Source: Bacteroides sp. (lineage in GTDB: Bacteria; Bacteroidota; Bacteroidia; Bacteroidales; Bacteroidaceae). From it: DNA of 64,000 nt. The notes under the pieces are model-generated. The model did not search any database. It was given only the letters and a program-made list of their open reading frames with translations, and was not told the origin of the DNA. The stretch lies in contig NZ_JAQVBV010000001.1 in assembly GCF_028690125.1 (NCBI RefSeq), positions 1 through 64,000 of the forward strand, given 5' to 3'. The first letter of the stretch is position 1; the number at the start of each line of letters is the position of its first letter. Shown here in pieces: positions 44,635-55,346 of this stretch. A program made the translations under genes and the position numbers.

Positions 44635-45372
44635 ATGGTAAAGAGAATCCTTCTGTTCATTGTCATGCTGGTGCTTATAGCCTACCTTGGGATAGCTACA
44701 ACCGCCTTCAACCGCAAGCCTGCCGATCAAACTTGCCGGGACGTAGAATTAGTGATCAAGGATACCGCTTATGCCGGCTTTATCACCAAAGACGAACTGA
44801 AAGGTGTACTTCAAAACAAGGGTATTTACCCTATCGGAAAGAAATTGGAACGTATCTCCACCAAATCATTGGAACGCGAACTTGGTAAACATCCGCTCAT
44901 TGCAGAAGCAGAATGCTACAAGACCCCCAGTGGTAAAGTCTGTGTGGAAGTTGCACAACGTATCCCTATCCTTCGGATCATGAGCAGCAACGGTGAAAAT
45001 TACTATATCGACAATAAAGGGACCATCATGCCACGGGAAGCTAAATGTGTCGCTCACCGCGCAATTGTAACAGGAAGCGTAGAAAAGTCGTTCGCAATGA
45101 AGGATTTATATAAGTTTGGTGTATTTTTGCAAAATAATAAGTTCTGGGATGCCCAGATAGAGCAAATCAATGTGTTGTCCGACCGTACCGTCGAACTGGT
45201 GCCACGTGTAGGCGACCACCTTGTCTATCTTGGCAAACTGGATGATTTTGAAAATAAACTTTCACGCCTGAAGATATTTTATGAGAAAGGACTCAATCAA
45301 GTAGGCTGGAACAAGTATTCACGCATCAGTCTGGAGTTTAGCAACCAGATTATTTGTACAAAACAAGAATAA
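44635..45372 (+). CDS. ftsQ: Cell division protein FtsQ
   Basis: A 245-residue bitopic membrane protein. One N-terminal transmembrane helix (LLFIVMLVLIAYLGIATTAF) is followed by a POTRA-type segment (FITKDELKGVLQNKGIYPIGKKLERISTKSLERELGKHPLIAEAEC) and the beta domain (VAQRIPILRIMSSNGENYYIDNKGTIMP). It links early and late divisome proteins. Position between murC and ftsA and topology make the call firm, despite low expected sequence similarity to the E. coli protein. Confidence 0.92.
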   Translation: MVKRILLFIVMLVLIAYLGIATTAFNRKPADQTCRDVELVIKDTAYAGFITKDELKGVLQNKGIYPIGKKLERISTKSLERELGKHPLIAEAECYKTPSGKVCVEVAQRIPILRIMSSNGENYYIDNKGTIMPREAKCVAHRAIVTGSVEKSFAMKDLYKFGVFLQNNKFWDAQIEQINVLSDRTVELVPRVGDHLVYLGKLDDFENKLSRLKIFYEKGLNQVGWNKYSRISLEFSNQIICTKQE

Positions 45373-45388
45373 TAATAAATAAAGAGAT

Positions 45389-46843
45389 ATGGCAACAACA
45401 GAATTTATCGCCGCGATCGAACTCGGTTCATCGAAGATAACCGGTGTGGCCGGAAAAAAGAACAGTGACGGAAGTATGCAGATTTTGGCATATGCTCAGG
45501 AAGACTCTTCAACGTTTATCCGTAAGGGAGTCATCTTCAACCTTGACAAAACCGCACAAAGCCTGACTTCTATTATAAACAGACTGGAAGGTGAATTGAA
45601 TAACTCAATCGCCAAGGTATATGTAGGTATCGGTGGTCAATCGCTCCGCACAGTCCGTAATGTAGTGAGTCGCGATCTGGAAGAGGAGGCCATCATATCG
45701 GAAGAACTTGTTAATGCTATCGGAGACGAAAATATCGCTATTCCGGTAGTTGATATGGATATATTAGACGTAGCACCGCAAGAATATAAAGTAGGAAACA
45801 ACTTGCAAGCCAATCCGATTGGCTTGGTAGGGACTCATATTGAAGGACGTTTCCTCAATATCATTGCCCGTTCTTCCGTACGCAAAAACCTGGAACATTG
45901 TTTCCAACAAGCCAAAATCGAGATTGCCGACCAACTGATTACACCCTTAGTAACAGCTAACGCCATACTGACGGAAAGCGAACGACGTTCGGGATGTGCC
46001 TTGATTGACTTTGGAGCGGATACAACGACTATTTCAGTTTACAAAAACAATATTCTCCGTTTCCTGACCGTACTGCCATTGGGAGGCAACAGCATCACGC
46101 GTGATATCTGTACCTTGCAAATGGAGGAAGAAGAAGCAGAGCGTCTGAAAAGAACATACGGAGATGCTCTATATGAAGAAGAGGAAAACGAAGAGCCCGT
46201 TACCTGCAAACTAGATGACGAAAGCCGGACATTGGAGTTAAGCAAGCTTAATAGTATTATTGAGGCACGTGCCGAAGAAATCATCACCAATGTATGGAAT
46301 CAAATCCAGATATCCAGCTATGAAGACAAGTTGCTAGCTGGTATCATCATAACCGGTGGAGCAGCCAACCTGAAGAATCTGGATGAGATATTGCGCAGAC
46401 GCAGTAAGATAGAAAAAATTCGAATAGCAAAATTGCCTCGCAATACAATTCACGCATCTAGCAATGTTTTGAAAAAAGATGGTTCTCAGAATACGCTTTT
46501 CGGGCTACTGTTCGAAGGCAACCAGAACTGTTGCCTAATGGAAAAAAGCTACGAAGCTCCAGTTACTCTTAAAGCAGAACCGGAAGTGCACCAAACAGTG
46601 GATATGTTCGAAGATGACAAAGAACTGCAAGAACAAGCCCGGTTGGCAAAGATAAAGAAGGACGAAGAAGAAAGAGAAGCCAGACAGGCTGCCAGAGATG
46701 GCGCCAAAGAAAAAGAGAGACTTCGTAAACTAAAGGAGAAAGAGGAAAAAGAAAAACGGAAACGGGAAGCCGGACCAAGTTGGATTCAGCGAAAGATTGA
46801 TTCACTGACCAAGGAAATCTTCTCCGATGACGATATGAAATAA
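45389..46843 (+). CDS. ftsA: Cell division protein FtsA
   Basis: A 484-residue actin-like ATPase that tethers FtsZ to the membrane. Actin-fold motifs are FIAAIELGSSKITGVAG, the IIDFGADTTTISVYK-type phosphate loop (seen as LIDFGADTTTISV) and GIIITGGAANLKNLDE. After residue about 385 there is a long, highly charged helix (QARLAKIKKDEEEREARQAA onward), ending in the amphipathic membrane-targeting tail WIQRKIDSLTKEIFSDDD. The charged linker makes it longer than E. coli FtsA, as is usual in Bacteroidetes. Confidence 0.95.
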   Translation: MATTEFIAAIELGSSKITGVAGKKNSDGSMQILAYAQEDSSTFIRKGVIFNLDKTAQSLTSIINRLEGELNNSIAKVYVGIGGQSLRTVRNVVSRDLEEEAIISEELVNAIGDENIAIPVVDMDILDVAPQEYKVGNNLQANPIGLVGTHIEGRFLNIIARSSVRKNLEHCFQQAKIEIADQLITPLVTANAILTESERRSGCALIDFGADTTTISVYKNNILRFLTVLPLGGNSITRDICTLQMEEEEAERLKRTYGDALYEEEENEEPVTCKLDDESRTLELSKLNSIIEARAEEIITNVWNQIQISSYEDKLLAGIIITGGAANLKNLDEILRRRSKIEKIRIAKLPRNTIHASSNVLKKDGSQNTLFGLLFEGNQNCCLMEKSYEAPVTLKAEPEVHQTVDMFEDDKELQEQARLAKIKKDEEEREARQAARDGAKEKERLRKLKEKEEKEKRKREAGPSWIQRKIDSLTKEIFSDDDMK

Positions 46844-46861
46844 TTCAAAATTCAATAAGAT

Positions 46862-48172
46862 ATGGACGAGATAGTACAATTCGATTTCCCGACCGACTCA
46901 CCGAAAATCATTAAAGTGATCGGTGTAGGTGGCGGTGGCGGTAACGCTGTAAACCATATGTACCGGGAAGGTATACATGACGTAACTTTCGTTCTTTGCA
47001 ACACGGACAATCAGGCATTGGCGGAATCACCTGTTCCGGTAAAATTGCAACTGGGCCGTAGCATCACCCAGGGACTTGGAGCAGGAAACCGTCCCGAACG
47101 GGCACGTGATGCAGCAGAAGAAAGTATTGACGATTTAAAAGATCTGTTGAACGATGGTACCAAAATGGTATTTATCACAGCCGGAATGGGAGGCGGTACC
47201 GGAACCGGAGCTGCTCCGGTGATTGCCCGTATCGCTAAAGAAATGGATATTCTGACCGTAGGTATTGTTACCATTCCATTCATCTTCGAAGGAGAAAAGA
47301 AGATCATTCAAGCATTGGATGGCGTAGAACGTATTGCTCAGCACGTAGATGCCCTACTAGTCATCAATAACGAACGCTTACGTGAAATATATGCAGACCT
47401 TACCTTTATGAACGCATTTGGTAAGGCTGATGATACTTTGTCTATCGCAGCAAAGAGCATTGCCGAAATTATCACAATGCGCGGTACAGTCAATCTGGAC
47501 TTTGCCGATGTAAAGACTATCCTGAAAGATGGTGGAGTAGCTATCATGAGTACAGGATTCGGAGAAGGAGAAAATCGCGTAACGAAAGCTATCGACGACG
47601 CACTTCACTCTCCACTGCTGAACAACAATGATATCTTCAATGCTAAAAAGGTGATGCTGAATGTTTCTTTCTGCCCGACATCGGAATTGATGATGGAAGA
47701 AATGAACGAGATTCATGAGTTCATGAGCAAATTCCGCGAAGGTGTAGAAGTAATCTGGGGTGTGGCTATGGACAACTCGCTGGAAAGCAAAGTGAAAATT
47801 ACCGTATTGGCAACCGGATTTGGTGTAGAAGATGTTCCTGGTATGGATAGCTTGCACGAAGCTCGGAGTCAGGAAGAAGAGGAACGTCAATTGATTTTGG
47901 AAGAAGAGAAAGAGAAAAACAAGGAACGTATCCGCAAAGCATATGGAGAAAGTGCCAATGGCATTGGCACAAAAAGTCTCCGTAAACGTCGCCATATTTA
48001 TCTTTTCAACATCGAAGATCTGGATAATGACGATATCATTGCTATGGTGGAGGACTCTCCTACTTACCAACGCGATAAGACGACGCTTACCAAGATTAAA
48101 ACAAAAGCCGCTCTCGAAGAGGAAGTAGCAACAGAAGAAGCTACTGACAGTGACGGAATTATTACTTTTTAG
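46862..48172 (+). CDS. ftsZ: Cell division GTPase FtsZ
   Basis: A 436-residue tubulin homologue that forms the Z ring. The nucleotide-binding motifs are VIGVGGGGGNAVNHM and the tubulin signature GGGTGTGAAPVIA, followed by the synergy-loop region NNDIFNAKKVMLNVSF. The C-terminal linker from about 320 is rich in Glu, Arg and Lys (SQEEEERQLILEEEKEKNKERI). The tail after that contains RKRRHIYLFNIEDLDNDDI, which may serve for partner binding, and ends DSDGIITF. It follows ftsA after 18 bases. Confidence 0.97.
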   Translation: MDEIVQFDFPTDSPKIIKVIGVGGGGGNAVNHMYREGIHDVTFVLCNTDNQALAESPVPVKLQLGRSITQGLGAGNRPERARDAAEESIDDLKDLLNDGTKMVFITAGMGGGTGTGAAPVIARIAKEMDILTVGIVTIPFIFEGEKKIIQALDGVERIAQHVDALLVINNERLREIYADLTFMNAFGKADDTLSIAAKSIAEIITMRGTVNLDFADVKTILKDGGVAIMSTGFGEGENRVTKAIDDALHSPLLNNNDIFNAKKVMLNVSFCPTSELMMEEMNEIHEFMSKFREGVEVIWGVAMDNSLESKVKITVLATGFGVEDVPGMDSLHEARSQEEEERQLILEEEKEKNKERIRKAYGESANGIGTKSLRKRRHIYLFNIEDLDNDDIIAMVEDSPTYQRDKTTLTKIKTKAALEEEVATEEATDSDGIITF

Positions 48173-48193
48173 TAACTTAGATTATATAAAGAT

Positions 48194-48643
48194 ATGGATT
48201 TATTTGAAAAAGTCAGCGAAGACATTAAAAGCGCAATGAAGGCGAAAGATAAAGTAGCCTTGGAAACTCTAAGAAATATAAAGAAGTACTTCTTAGAAGC
48301 AAAAACCGCTCCGGGAGCTAATGATACTTTGACAGATGATGCTGCTTTGAAGATTATCCAGAAACTGGTAAAGCAGGGAAAAGATGCTGCTGATATCTAC
48401 ATTGGACAAGGACGTCAGGATTTAGCTGATGCAGAATTGGCACAAGTGGCAGTTATGGAAACTTATTTACCTAAACAAATGTCTGCCGAAGAACTGGAAG
48501 CTGCATTGAAGGAAATTATAGCAGAAGTAGGTGCTACCGGTGGAAAGGATATGGGTAAAGTAATGGGCGTTGCTTCCAAGAAACTAGCCGGACTCGCTGA
48601 AGGTCGTGCTATCTCTGCAAAGGTAAAAGAACTGTTGGGATAA
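48194..48643 (+). CDS. GatB/YqeY domain protein
   Basis: A 149-residue protein of the YqeY family, which shares the C-terminal tRNA-binding helical fold of GatB. Motifs: LFEKVSEDIKSAMKAKDKVALETLRNI, IYIGQGRQDLADAELAQVAVMETYLPKQMS, GKDMGKVMGVASKKLAGLAEGR. The exact role is not known; tRNA-related action is inferred from the fold. It sits 21 bases after ftsZ and before a strong terminator, so it ends the dcw transcription unit. Confidence 0.92.
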   Translation: MDLFEKVSEDIKSAMKAKDKVALETLRNIKKYFLEAKTAPGANDTLTDDAALKIIQKLVKQGKDAADIYIGQGRQDLADAELAQVAVMETYLPKQMSAEELEAALKEIIAEVGATGGKDMGKVMGVASKKLAGLAEGRAISAKVKELLG

Positions 48644-48678
48644 GATTTCTCCAAACGTATTTCTTTATTCAACATATG

Positions 48679-48716
48679 GGGCGGTCCGAAATAATACGGA
48701 CTGCCCTCTTTTATTT
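48679..48716 (+). terminator. Terminator closing the dcw/YqeY unit
   Basis: GGGCGGTCCG at 48679-48688 pairs with CGGACTGCCC at 48697-48706 (one G-U), followed by TCTTTTATTT. The next 300 bases up to recO are AT-rich and show only a weak repeat around ACCGGTT; I see no gene there. Confidence 0.85.
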
Positions 48717-49014
48717 CTGCAAAATTTAGTTCTGACTTGATTATCCTGAAATCTCATATAACAAAATATCAAAAGATGTATAAGAGATGCACGGAAGATA
48801 TATAAGACTTCAACGACTGAAGTAGTTAAAATGACTGGTCAATGAGAAGATATCGACCGGTTCTTTATCTACAATCAACCGGTTAAATTTGCCCAATAAA
48901 CTTCAGTCTATCCAATTTACCATTCTATCTTCTAAAAATGAACATCTATTTTCACTCCGCTATGCTTCTCAATATTACACTATCTATCAGCAAAGCGCCC
49001 CTTTCCACTCATAA

Positions 49015-49743
49015 TTAATCAAAAAGCTCCTTCAATACTTCCAAAGATTTCAATACCGGGAAATCCGATAGATGCAAGCGGTAATAATCATTGATGATTG
49101 TCAGGCAACGGATACGCTCTGTACGATTCATGGCGAAAAGATGCATCGTGTCATAGTTCATACGCATCAACTGGCGAAGGCGTCCCGCCTCTTCCGGATT
49201 AATATAAGAAGAATGTAACTGAGGACGCGTAGAAATAAAACTAGCATTCAACATATCAAAGTAATCGCCAATATGATAATCTTCGAGATTCGGGTAAAGC
49301 CCCAGAAAACGGGAAAGTCGCATCAAAAAAACCAAATGGAAATTGGCAAAACTATCTCTACACTCATCTAACCAGATAACCGAATGTTCCAGATAGGCAA
49401 ACAATGGCCGATTCTCGGTTTCTTCCCGCATTGCCCGATAAAGAAATTCAGCCAAAAAAAGAGCCATCGACGATTTATACGGATCATATGGAATAGAGGA
49501 AAAAGGATAGAAAGATTTCGCTTCTTTAATACGATAAAGTGTGGCATTCGGACGATAATCTGCCTCGAATTCGATAAAAGACAGGGGCTGGAATAGTACG
49601 GACTTAACCGCTGCCTTTCGGGAGCGTGGTACTGCTACTAAAAAAGAAGCTCTTCCGGATAACTCCGTATATATATCTACAATAATAGACGTATCATTGT
49701 ATTTTAGTGTGTGCAGAACTATACCTCTTGTTTTTTGCAGCAT
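49015..49743 (-). CDS. recO: DNA repair protein RecO
   Basis: A 242-residue recombination mediator with an N-terminal OB fold ([34 protein letters not shown]) and a helical C-terminal half. It loads RecA onto SSB-coated DNA together with RecR. The zinc-finger cysteines found in many RecO proteins are absent, as seen in other Bacteroidetes. It stands alone on the minus strand. Confidence 0.93.
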   Translation of the reverse strand: MLQKTRGIVLHTLKYNDTSIIVDIYTELSGRASFLVAVPRSRKAAVKSVLFQPLSFIEFEADYRPNATLYRIKEAKSFYPFSSIPYDPYKSSMALFLAEFLYRAMREETENRPLFAYLEHSVIWLDECRDSFANFHLVFLMRLSRFLGLYPNLEDYHIGDYFDMLNASFISTRPQLHSSYINPEEAGRLRQLMRMNYDTMHLFAMNRTERIRCLTIINDYYRLHLSDFPVLKSLEVLKELFD

Positions 49744-49776
49744 AACCGTTCATTGTTATAAATAAAACTGTGTGAG

Positions 49777-49784
49777 CAAAGTTA
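49777..49784 (-). promoter_or_regulatory. -7 promoter element for recO
   Basis: On the minus strand this reads TAACTTTG, matching TAnnTTTG, about 35 bases upstream of the recO ATG. Confidence 0.5.
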
Positions 49785-49838
49785 ATATTAAAATCTTTGT
49801 TATCCCTATTCTCCTATGAGTTTTGTCTAGTTTAGAGC

Positions 49839-50163
49839 ATGAACAAGAAAAATACCTTTTATTCGCCTAATACATTGGCATGAAGATCATCAACTCACCA
49901 CAAAAAGCTTTGATCTCGAGGAAAAGTTATTTGAACTAACATATAGGCATTTGAAAGAGTATGCATATCATTTTCCCAATCAAACCAACAATGATTTATG
50001 TTATGCTTCACAATTCTATAAATATCTTTTCGATGATTATGAATGTACAAAAGGAATCGAGAAAGATGATGCTACCTCATTTTACAACAGGAGGGCACTA
50101 GTTTATCAAAACAACAAACTGTTTTATATAGATAAAGCAGAAAAATGGATAGAAGATTTCTAA
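49839..50163 (+). pseudogene. Small frameshifted gene relic, unknown family
   Basis: An ATG at 49839 opens MNKKNTFYSPNTLA and stops at 49881-49883. A second frame already open across this point continues HEDHQLTTKSFDLEEKLFEL and runs to the stop after 50160 with a coherent soluble protein (YAYHFPNQTNNDLCYASQFY ... KAEKWIEDF). The two pieces joined by a one-base shift between about 49850 and 49880 would give a protein of about 108 residues. The second frame has no ATG of its own before the long open part, only a TTG at 49951. I do not recognise the family. The rest of this 690-base gap contains the recO and tRNA promoters. Confidence 0.45.
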
Positions 50164-50341
50164 ATTAAATGAGCTATAATATAATAATTAAGGTAAGGAT
50201 ATAGTCCAATATTATACATATTTCCGACTGAGAGAAATATTTTATATAAAAGCAAGGACCGATATCTTACTGATTTTCAACAGATATAGTTATATACCAA
50301 ACAAAACAACGACATTTTATCGAAAAAAAATACATCAATAA

Positions 50342-50372
50342 TTTGTCAGTTTCAAAAAAGTTCATACCTTTG
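50342..50372 (+). promoter_or_regulatory. Bacteroides-type promoter for tRNA-Glu and rpsT
   Basis: TTTG at 50342-50345 and TACCTTTG at 50365-50372 are separated by 19 bases, matching the Bacteroides -33/-7 consensus (TTTG, 19-21 bases, TAnnTTTG). The tRNA begins about 65 bases downstream. Confidence 0.8.
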
Positions 50373-50436
50373 CATCCGCAATCGAGAAACAATCTCTGCT
50401 TCGAGAAAGCAACCTGCAGAAATGCAACAACAGGAT

Positions 50437-50508
50437 GGCCCGTTCGTCTATCGGTTAGGACGCAAGATTTTCATTCTTGAAAGGGGGGTTCGACTCCCCC
50501 ACGGGCTA
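50437..50508 (+). tRNA. tRNA-Glu (anticodon TTC)
   Basis: A cloverleaf is visible: acceptor GGCCCGT pairs with ACGGGCT (with a terminal G-U), the D arm contains GGTTAGGAC, the anticodon stem CAAGA/TCTTG encloses TTTTCAT with anticodon TTC, and the T arm is GGGGG-TTCGACT-CCCCC. CCA is not encoded. It is probably cotranscribed with rpsT, 41 bases downstream. Confidence 0.95.
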
Positions 50509-50549
50509 CAAATAAAAAAAATAAAGAACTAAAAAATAGATTAGTCGAG

Positions 50550-50804
50550 ATGGCAAATCACAAATCATCACTGAAAAGAATCAGACAAGAAGAGACAAGA
50601 AGACTTCACAACAGATATTATGGTAAAACCATGAGAAATGCTGTTAGAAAGCTTCGTGCAACTACAGATAAAACAGAAGCAGTTGCAATGTATCCGGGCA
50701 TTACAAAGATGTTGGATAAATTAGCTAAGACAAATGTTATTCACAAGAATAAAGCTAATAATCTGAAATCTAAGCTGGCTCTTTACATCAATAAGCTCGC
50801 TTAA
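50550..50804 (+). CDS. rpsT: 30S ribosomal protein S20
   Basis: An 84-residue, strongly basic protein beginning [36 protein letters not shown], the standard S20 start, folding as a three-helix bundle that binds 16S rRNA. It shares a promoter with tRNA-Glu upstream and is followed by its own terminator. Confidence 0.97.
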   Translation: MANHKSSLKRIRQEETRRLHNRYYGKTMRNAVRKLRATTDKTEAVAMYPGITKMLDKLAKTNVIHKNKANNLKSKLALYINKLA

Positions 50805-50838
50805 TAAATAGAAATTAAATAATTCTATATAGCATCCA

Positions 50839-50864
50839 GGCTGAACTATTAAGTTCGGCCTTTT
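50839..50864 (+). terminator. Terminator after rpsT
   Basis: GGCTGAACT at 50839-50847 pairs with AGTTCGGCC at 50852-50860 (one G-U) and TTTT follows. Confidence 0.75.
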
Positions 50865-50966
50865 GTGATTTAAGCCTCTGACTATTAAGTTTATCTCACA
50901 AAAAAAGAATACACGCTTATTCTTTATTTTTCACCTTTCATTCTTCGCTAAATCGACATTTTTCAC

Positions 50967-50974
50967 TATATTTG
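50967..50974 (+). promoter_or_regulatory. -7 promoter element for gyrB
   Basis: TATATTTG matches TAnnTTTG and lies 29 bases before the gyrB ATG. No clear -33 TTTG is present at the right distance. Confidence 0.55.
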
Positions 50975-50988
50975 CTCTGTTATTATAA

Positions 50989-52962
<1,974 letters not shown>

Positions 52963-53009
52963 TTTAAATAACACGTTTTTATAAACCAACCTCACATCTT
53001 ACAACGAAG

Positions 53010-53055
53010 AAACGCCGGCAAACAAAGGAAAATCCTTTGTGCCGGCGTTTTTCTT
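53010..53055 (+). terminator. Strong terminator after gyrB
   Basis: AAACGCCGGCA at 53010-53020 and the inner ACAAAGGA pair with TCCTTTGT and GCCGGCGTTT (ending 53050), leaving a loop of about four bases, followed by TTCTTTTA. Confidence 0.9.
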
Positions 53056-53150
53056 TTATTTTTTCTCCACTTTCCCTTAATAAAATCTAATATTTAAACA
53101 CTTTCCGAATCTGATTCACTATATTGGGCACGAACAAACGAAGAACGCCT

Positions 53151-53345
53151 ATGAAAAATATTAATCCCTTAATTGCAAAGGTGAGATTATTCCTGACAGT
53201 ATTAGCATCTTGTATCATAACAACCTGCATTTTTCTGATTATTATCCATCCGAGAGTTTGGATAATACCGATATGTCTAATCATAGCTATGATATTTTTA
53301 CTAGTGGTTATAAACAAAGCCAAACGTAATCAATCACGAAAATGA
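53151..53345 (+). CDS. Small two-helix membrane protein
   Basis: A 64-residue protein from the ATG at 53151; a TTG at 53124 in the same frame would add nine residues. Two hydrophobic segments (VRLFLTVLASCIITTCIFLIII and WIIPICLIIAMIFLLVVI) flank a short HPR turn, and the tail is basic. The stop overlaps the ATG of the retropepsin-like gene by four bases, so translation is coupled. Function unknown; a helper role for the protease-like protein is inferred only from coupling. Confidence 0.6.
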   Translation: MKNINPLIAKVRLFLTVLASCIITTCIFLIIIHPRVWIIPICLIIAMIFLLVVINKAKRNQSRK

Positions 53346-54670
53346 AAAAAAGATTATTTGTCATTGTATTACTAATAAATACAACAATATTCCTATGTGC
53401 CCAACAGCCCGATGAAAGAATAGGAAACCTTATCAGCCAAGCTAAATGGTTCGAACTGCAGCGAGAGTATGCCATTTATAAAGATTCCCTATCCCCCTTT
53501 ATTCATGATTTCGCAAGCAGCCTTCTCAGCTATTATTTCAATGAGCCTGATGCTCCCGAGAAACTGGGTAATATGATGAATAAACATGGACAAATGCTAG
53601 ATTACCATAGCCAATTAAGTTGTGGCTATTTTATACATACCAGCTATGCCCGAATGGGGCAAAATGGCTCGGCGGCGGCTGTACTTTCTAGTATCATGAA
53701 ACAGTTGGAAGGTCATTTAGACGAAAAAACACAATTGGAATATACTGATATGCTAAAGTCATACCAAACTTTAGCAAATGAAGGAGATATACTACAAGTA
53801 CAACGCCCGGAAAAAGATATTATAATCCCCATCACAGTGGATAGTGTGGGGAAATATGGACAAAAAGCGATTCACCTCAATGGTTGTATAAACGGAAATC
53901 CACAGCAGTTCCAATTGGATACAGGAGCCGGACATAGTGTAGTCAGCCCGGAAATGGCAAAAAGATGTAAGATGAGAATCATCAGAGATAGCATAAAAGT
54001 AAGCGGTCTAAAAACGGGCTATGGACAACTGGCAATAGCCGACACTTTTAGTATTGGCGAAATGACATTTCACAAAGTACCTTTCCTCGTACTGAATATG
54101 AAGACTAATAATGCAGCAGCAGACTCTTTCATGAACAGTTTGAGAAGTCTCATAGGAGCAGATCTGTTAGCCAGGTTGGAGGAAGTCGAAATTAATTTTG
54201 ATTCACTACAAATCAAAATCCCTCAAAGAGCTACTCCCAACCCACTCAAATATTCCAATTTGAGGTTCAATAATGAATACTTATGGACGATAGAGGTAAC
54301 AAGTGGAACTGAAAATTTATCGATGCATTTCGATTGTGGAGCTGGCGGTAGTTCTTTAACAGGGAAGTATTTTAATAATCACAAAGAAATGATACAGCAA
54401 ACAGGCAAACAAGATACGATAAGAGTTGCAGGTTTTGGTGGTATCATGCGAAAAGACATATACAAGCTACCGGGTTTCTGCATATCTGTTGGTCCTGTCG
54501 AGGGTTGTATTCCGGAAATTTACGCATACATTGATAGTGATTTACCTTTTTTTATTACCAATGAAGACGGTTGGTTCGGAATGGATTTATTCTATTCGTA
54601 TGGAAGCATCACAATAAATCTGAAGGATATGTATGTGAAAACAACCCCTAAGAAACGATCTGACGGTTAA
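53342..54670 (+). CDS. Secreted retropepsin-like aspartic protease family protein
   Basis: A 442-residue exported protein (signal peptide 1-20, ending LCAQ). Residues about 25-150 form a helical, TPR-like N-terminal region. The retropepsin-like part begins near 160, with the active-site motif FQLDTGAGHSVVS (Asp193-Thr-Gly) and the later VPFLVLNM and IGADLLARLEEVEINFD strands. A second, similar lobe has HFDCGAGGSSLTG (Asp331-Cys-Gly) and FGMDLFYSYGSITINL. One chain therefore carries both Asp motifs, like a pepsin-type two-lobed enzyme rather than a dimeric retropepsin. The Cys in the second motif departs from the usual Thr/Ser. Substrate unknown. It overlaps the convergent DUF3109 gene by four bases. 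Confidence 0.78.
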   Translation: MKKRLFVIVLLINTTIFLCAQQPDERIGNLISQAKWFELQREYAIYKDSLSPFIHDFASSLLSYYFNEPDAPEKLGNMMNKHGQMLDYHSQLSCGYFIHTSYARMGQNGSAAAVLSSIMKQLEGHLDEKTQLEYTDMLKSYQTLANEGDILQVQRPEKDIIIPITVDSVGKYGQKAIHLNGCINGNPQQFQLDTGAGHSVVSPEMAKRCKMRIIRDSIKVSGLKTGYGQLAIADTFSIGEMTFHKVPFLVLNMKTNNAAADSFMNSLRSLIGADLLARLEEVEINFDSLQIKIPQRATPNPLKYSNLRFNNEYLWTIEVTSGTENLSMHFDCGAGGSSLTGKYFNNHKEMIQQTGKQDTIRVAGFGGIMRKDIYKLPGFCISVGPVEGCIPEIYAYIDSDLPFFITNEDGWFGMDLFYSYGSITINLKDMYVKTTPKKRSDG

Positions 54671-55248
54671 ATGAGATGTTGCTTCTTCAATTCTTCTACA
54701 ACTACTTCAAGTTCCTGATACCACTCTGTCCCAAACTTACGGATCAAGGGTTCCTTCAGGAACTGATAGATAGCAACATTTTCCTTCTTTCCTAACAAAA
54801 CGGCAGCTTTACAAACATCCCAACGGTTGTAATTAACAGCTTTATATGGGCCATAATCACCAATCCGAATGGGATAAAGATGACAAGAAACCGGTTTATA
54901 GAAGTCTGTCTTTCCTTCACGAAAAGCTTTCTCGATAGCACAGTAGCAACATCCTTTTTCGTCATAGCAAGTGAAAACACAGTCTTTGCCATTAACAATA
55001 GAAGTTACCAGATCTCCCTCCTCATCTATATAAGCAACTCCTTGTTTTTCAATCATCGCACAAGCCTCCGGAGCAAGTTTATCCCAAATGATGGGTAACA
55101 CTTCCTCTAATTTTTCTACTTCTTCAAGTGTTACTGGTGCACCGGCATCCCCTTCAATACAACATTCCCCCTTGCAAGCATCCAAATTGCAAAGAAACTT
55201 TTCGCGAATTACATCCAAGCTCACTACTACATCACCTATCTGAATCAT
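54667..55248 (-). CDS. DUF3109 family cysteine-rich protein
   Basis: A 193-residue cytoplasmic protein with clustered cysteines: CNLDACKGECC near residue 20, CVFTCYDEKGCCYCAIE in the middle, CHLYPIR and DVCKAA later. The pattern matches DUF3109, related to YkgJ-type proteins thought to bind zinc or an iron-sulfur centre. Its biochemical role is not established. It has its own promoter-like box upstream and meets the retropepsin-like gene tail to tail. Confidence 0.88.
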   Translation of the reverse strand: MIQIGDVVVSLDVIREKFLCNLDACKGECCIEGDAGAPVTLEEVEKLEEVLPIIWDKLAPEACAMIEKQGVAYIDEEGDLVTSIVNGKDCVFTCYDEKGCCYCAIEKAFREGKTDFYKPVSCHLYPIRIGDYGPYKAVNYNRWDVCKAAVLLGKKENVAIYQFLKEPLIRKFGTEWYQELEVVVEELKKQHLI

Positions 55249-55269
55249 ATCTTTTTTAGTTTGAGTTTA

Positions 55270-55277
55270 CAAAAATA
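55270..55277 (-). promoter_or_regulatory. -7 promoter element for the DUF3109 gene
   Basis: On the minus strand this reads TATTTTTG, matching TAnnTTTG, 21 bases upstream of the DUF3109 ATG. Confidence 0.5.
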
Positions 55278-55309
55278 CGAAAAAGTAATAAAAGAGATTT
55301 TTAAAAACT

Positions 55310-55317
55310 TATATTTG
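55310..55317 (+). promoter_or_regulatory. -7 promoter element for the discoidin-like gene
   Basis: TATATTTG matches TAnnTTTG and lies 29 bases before the start of the next plus-strand gene, back to back with the DUF3109 promoter. Confidence 0.5.
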
Positions 55318-55346
55318 TATTTATCAAACCTCAAAAACTTATATCT

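Noticed and set aside
47378..48070. 230-residue minus-strand ORF inside ftsZ
   Set aside because: It is antisense to a certain gene, rich in Phe, His and Cys with no domain; a frame shadow.
48720..49014. Gene in the 300-base gap between the YqeY terminator and recO
   Set aside because: All six frames are broken by stops and no RNA-like structure is convincing.
49744..50436. Integrated element next to tRNA-Glu
   Set aside because: No integrase, no direct repeat of the tRNA 3' end that I can see, and only a short ORF relic.
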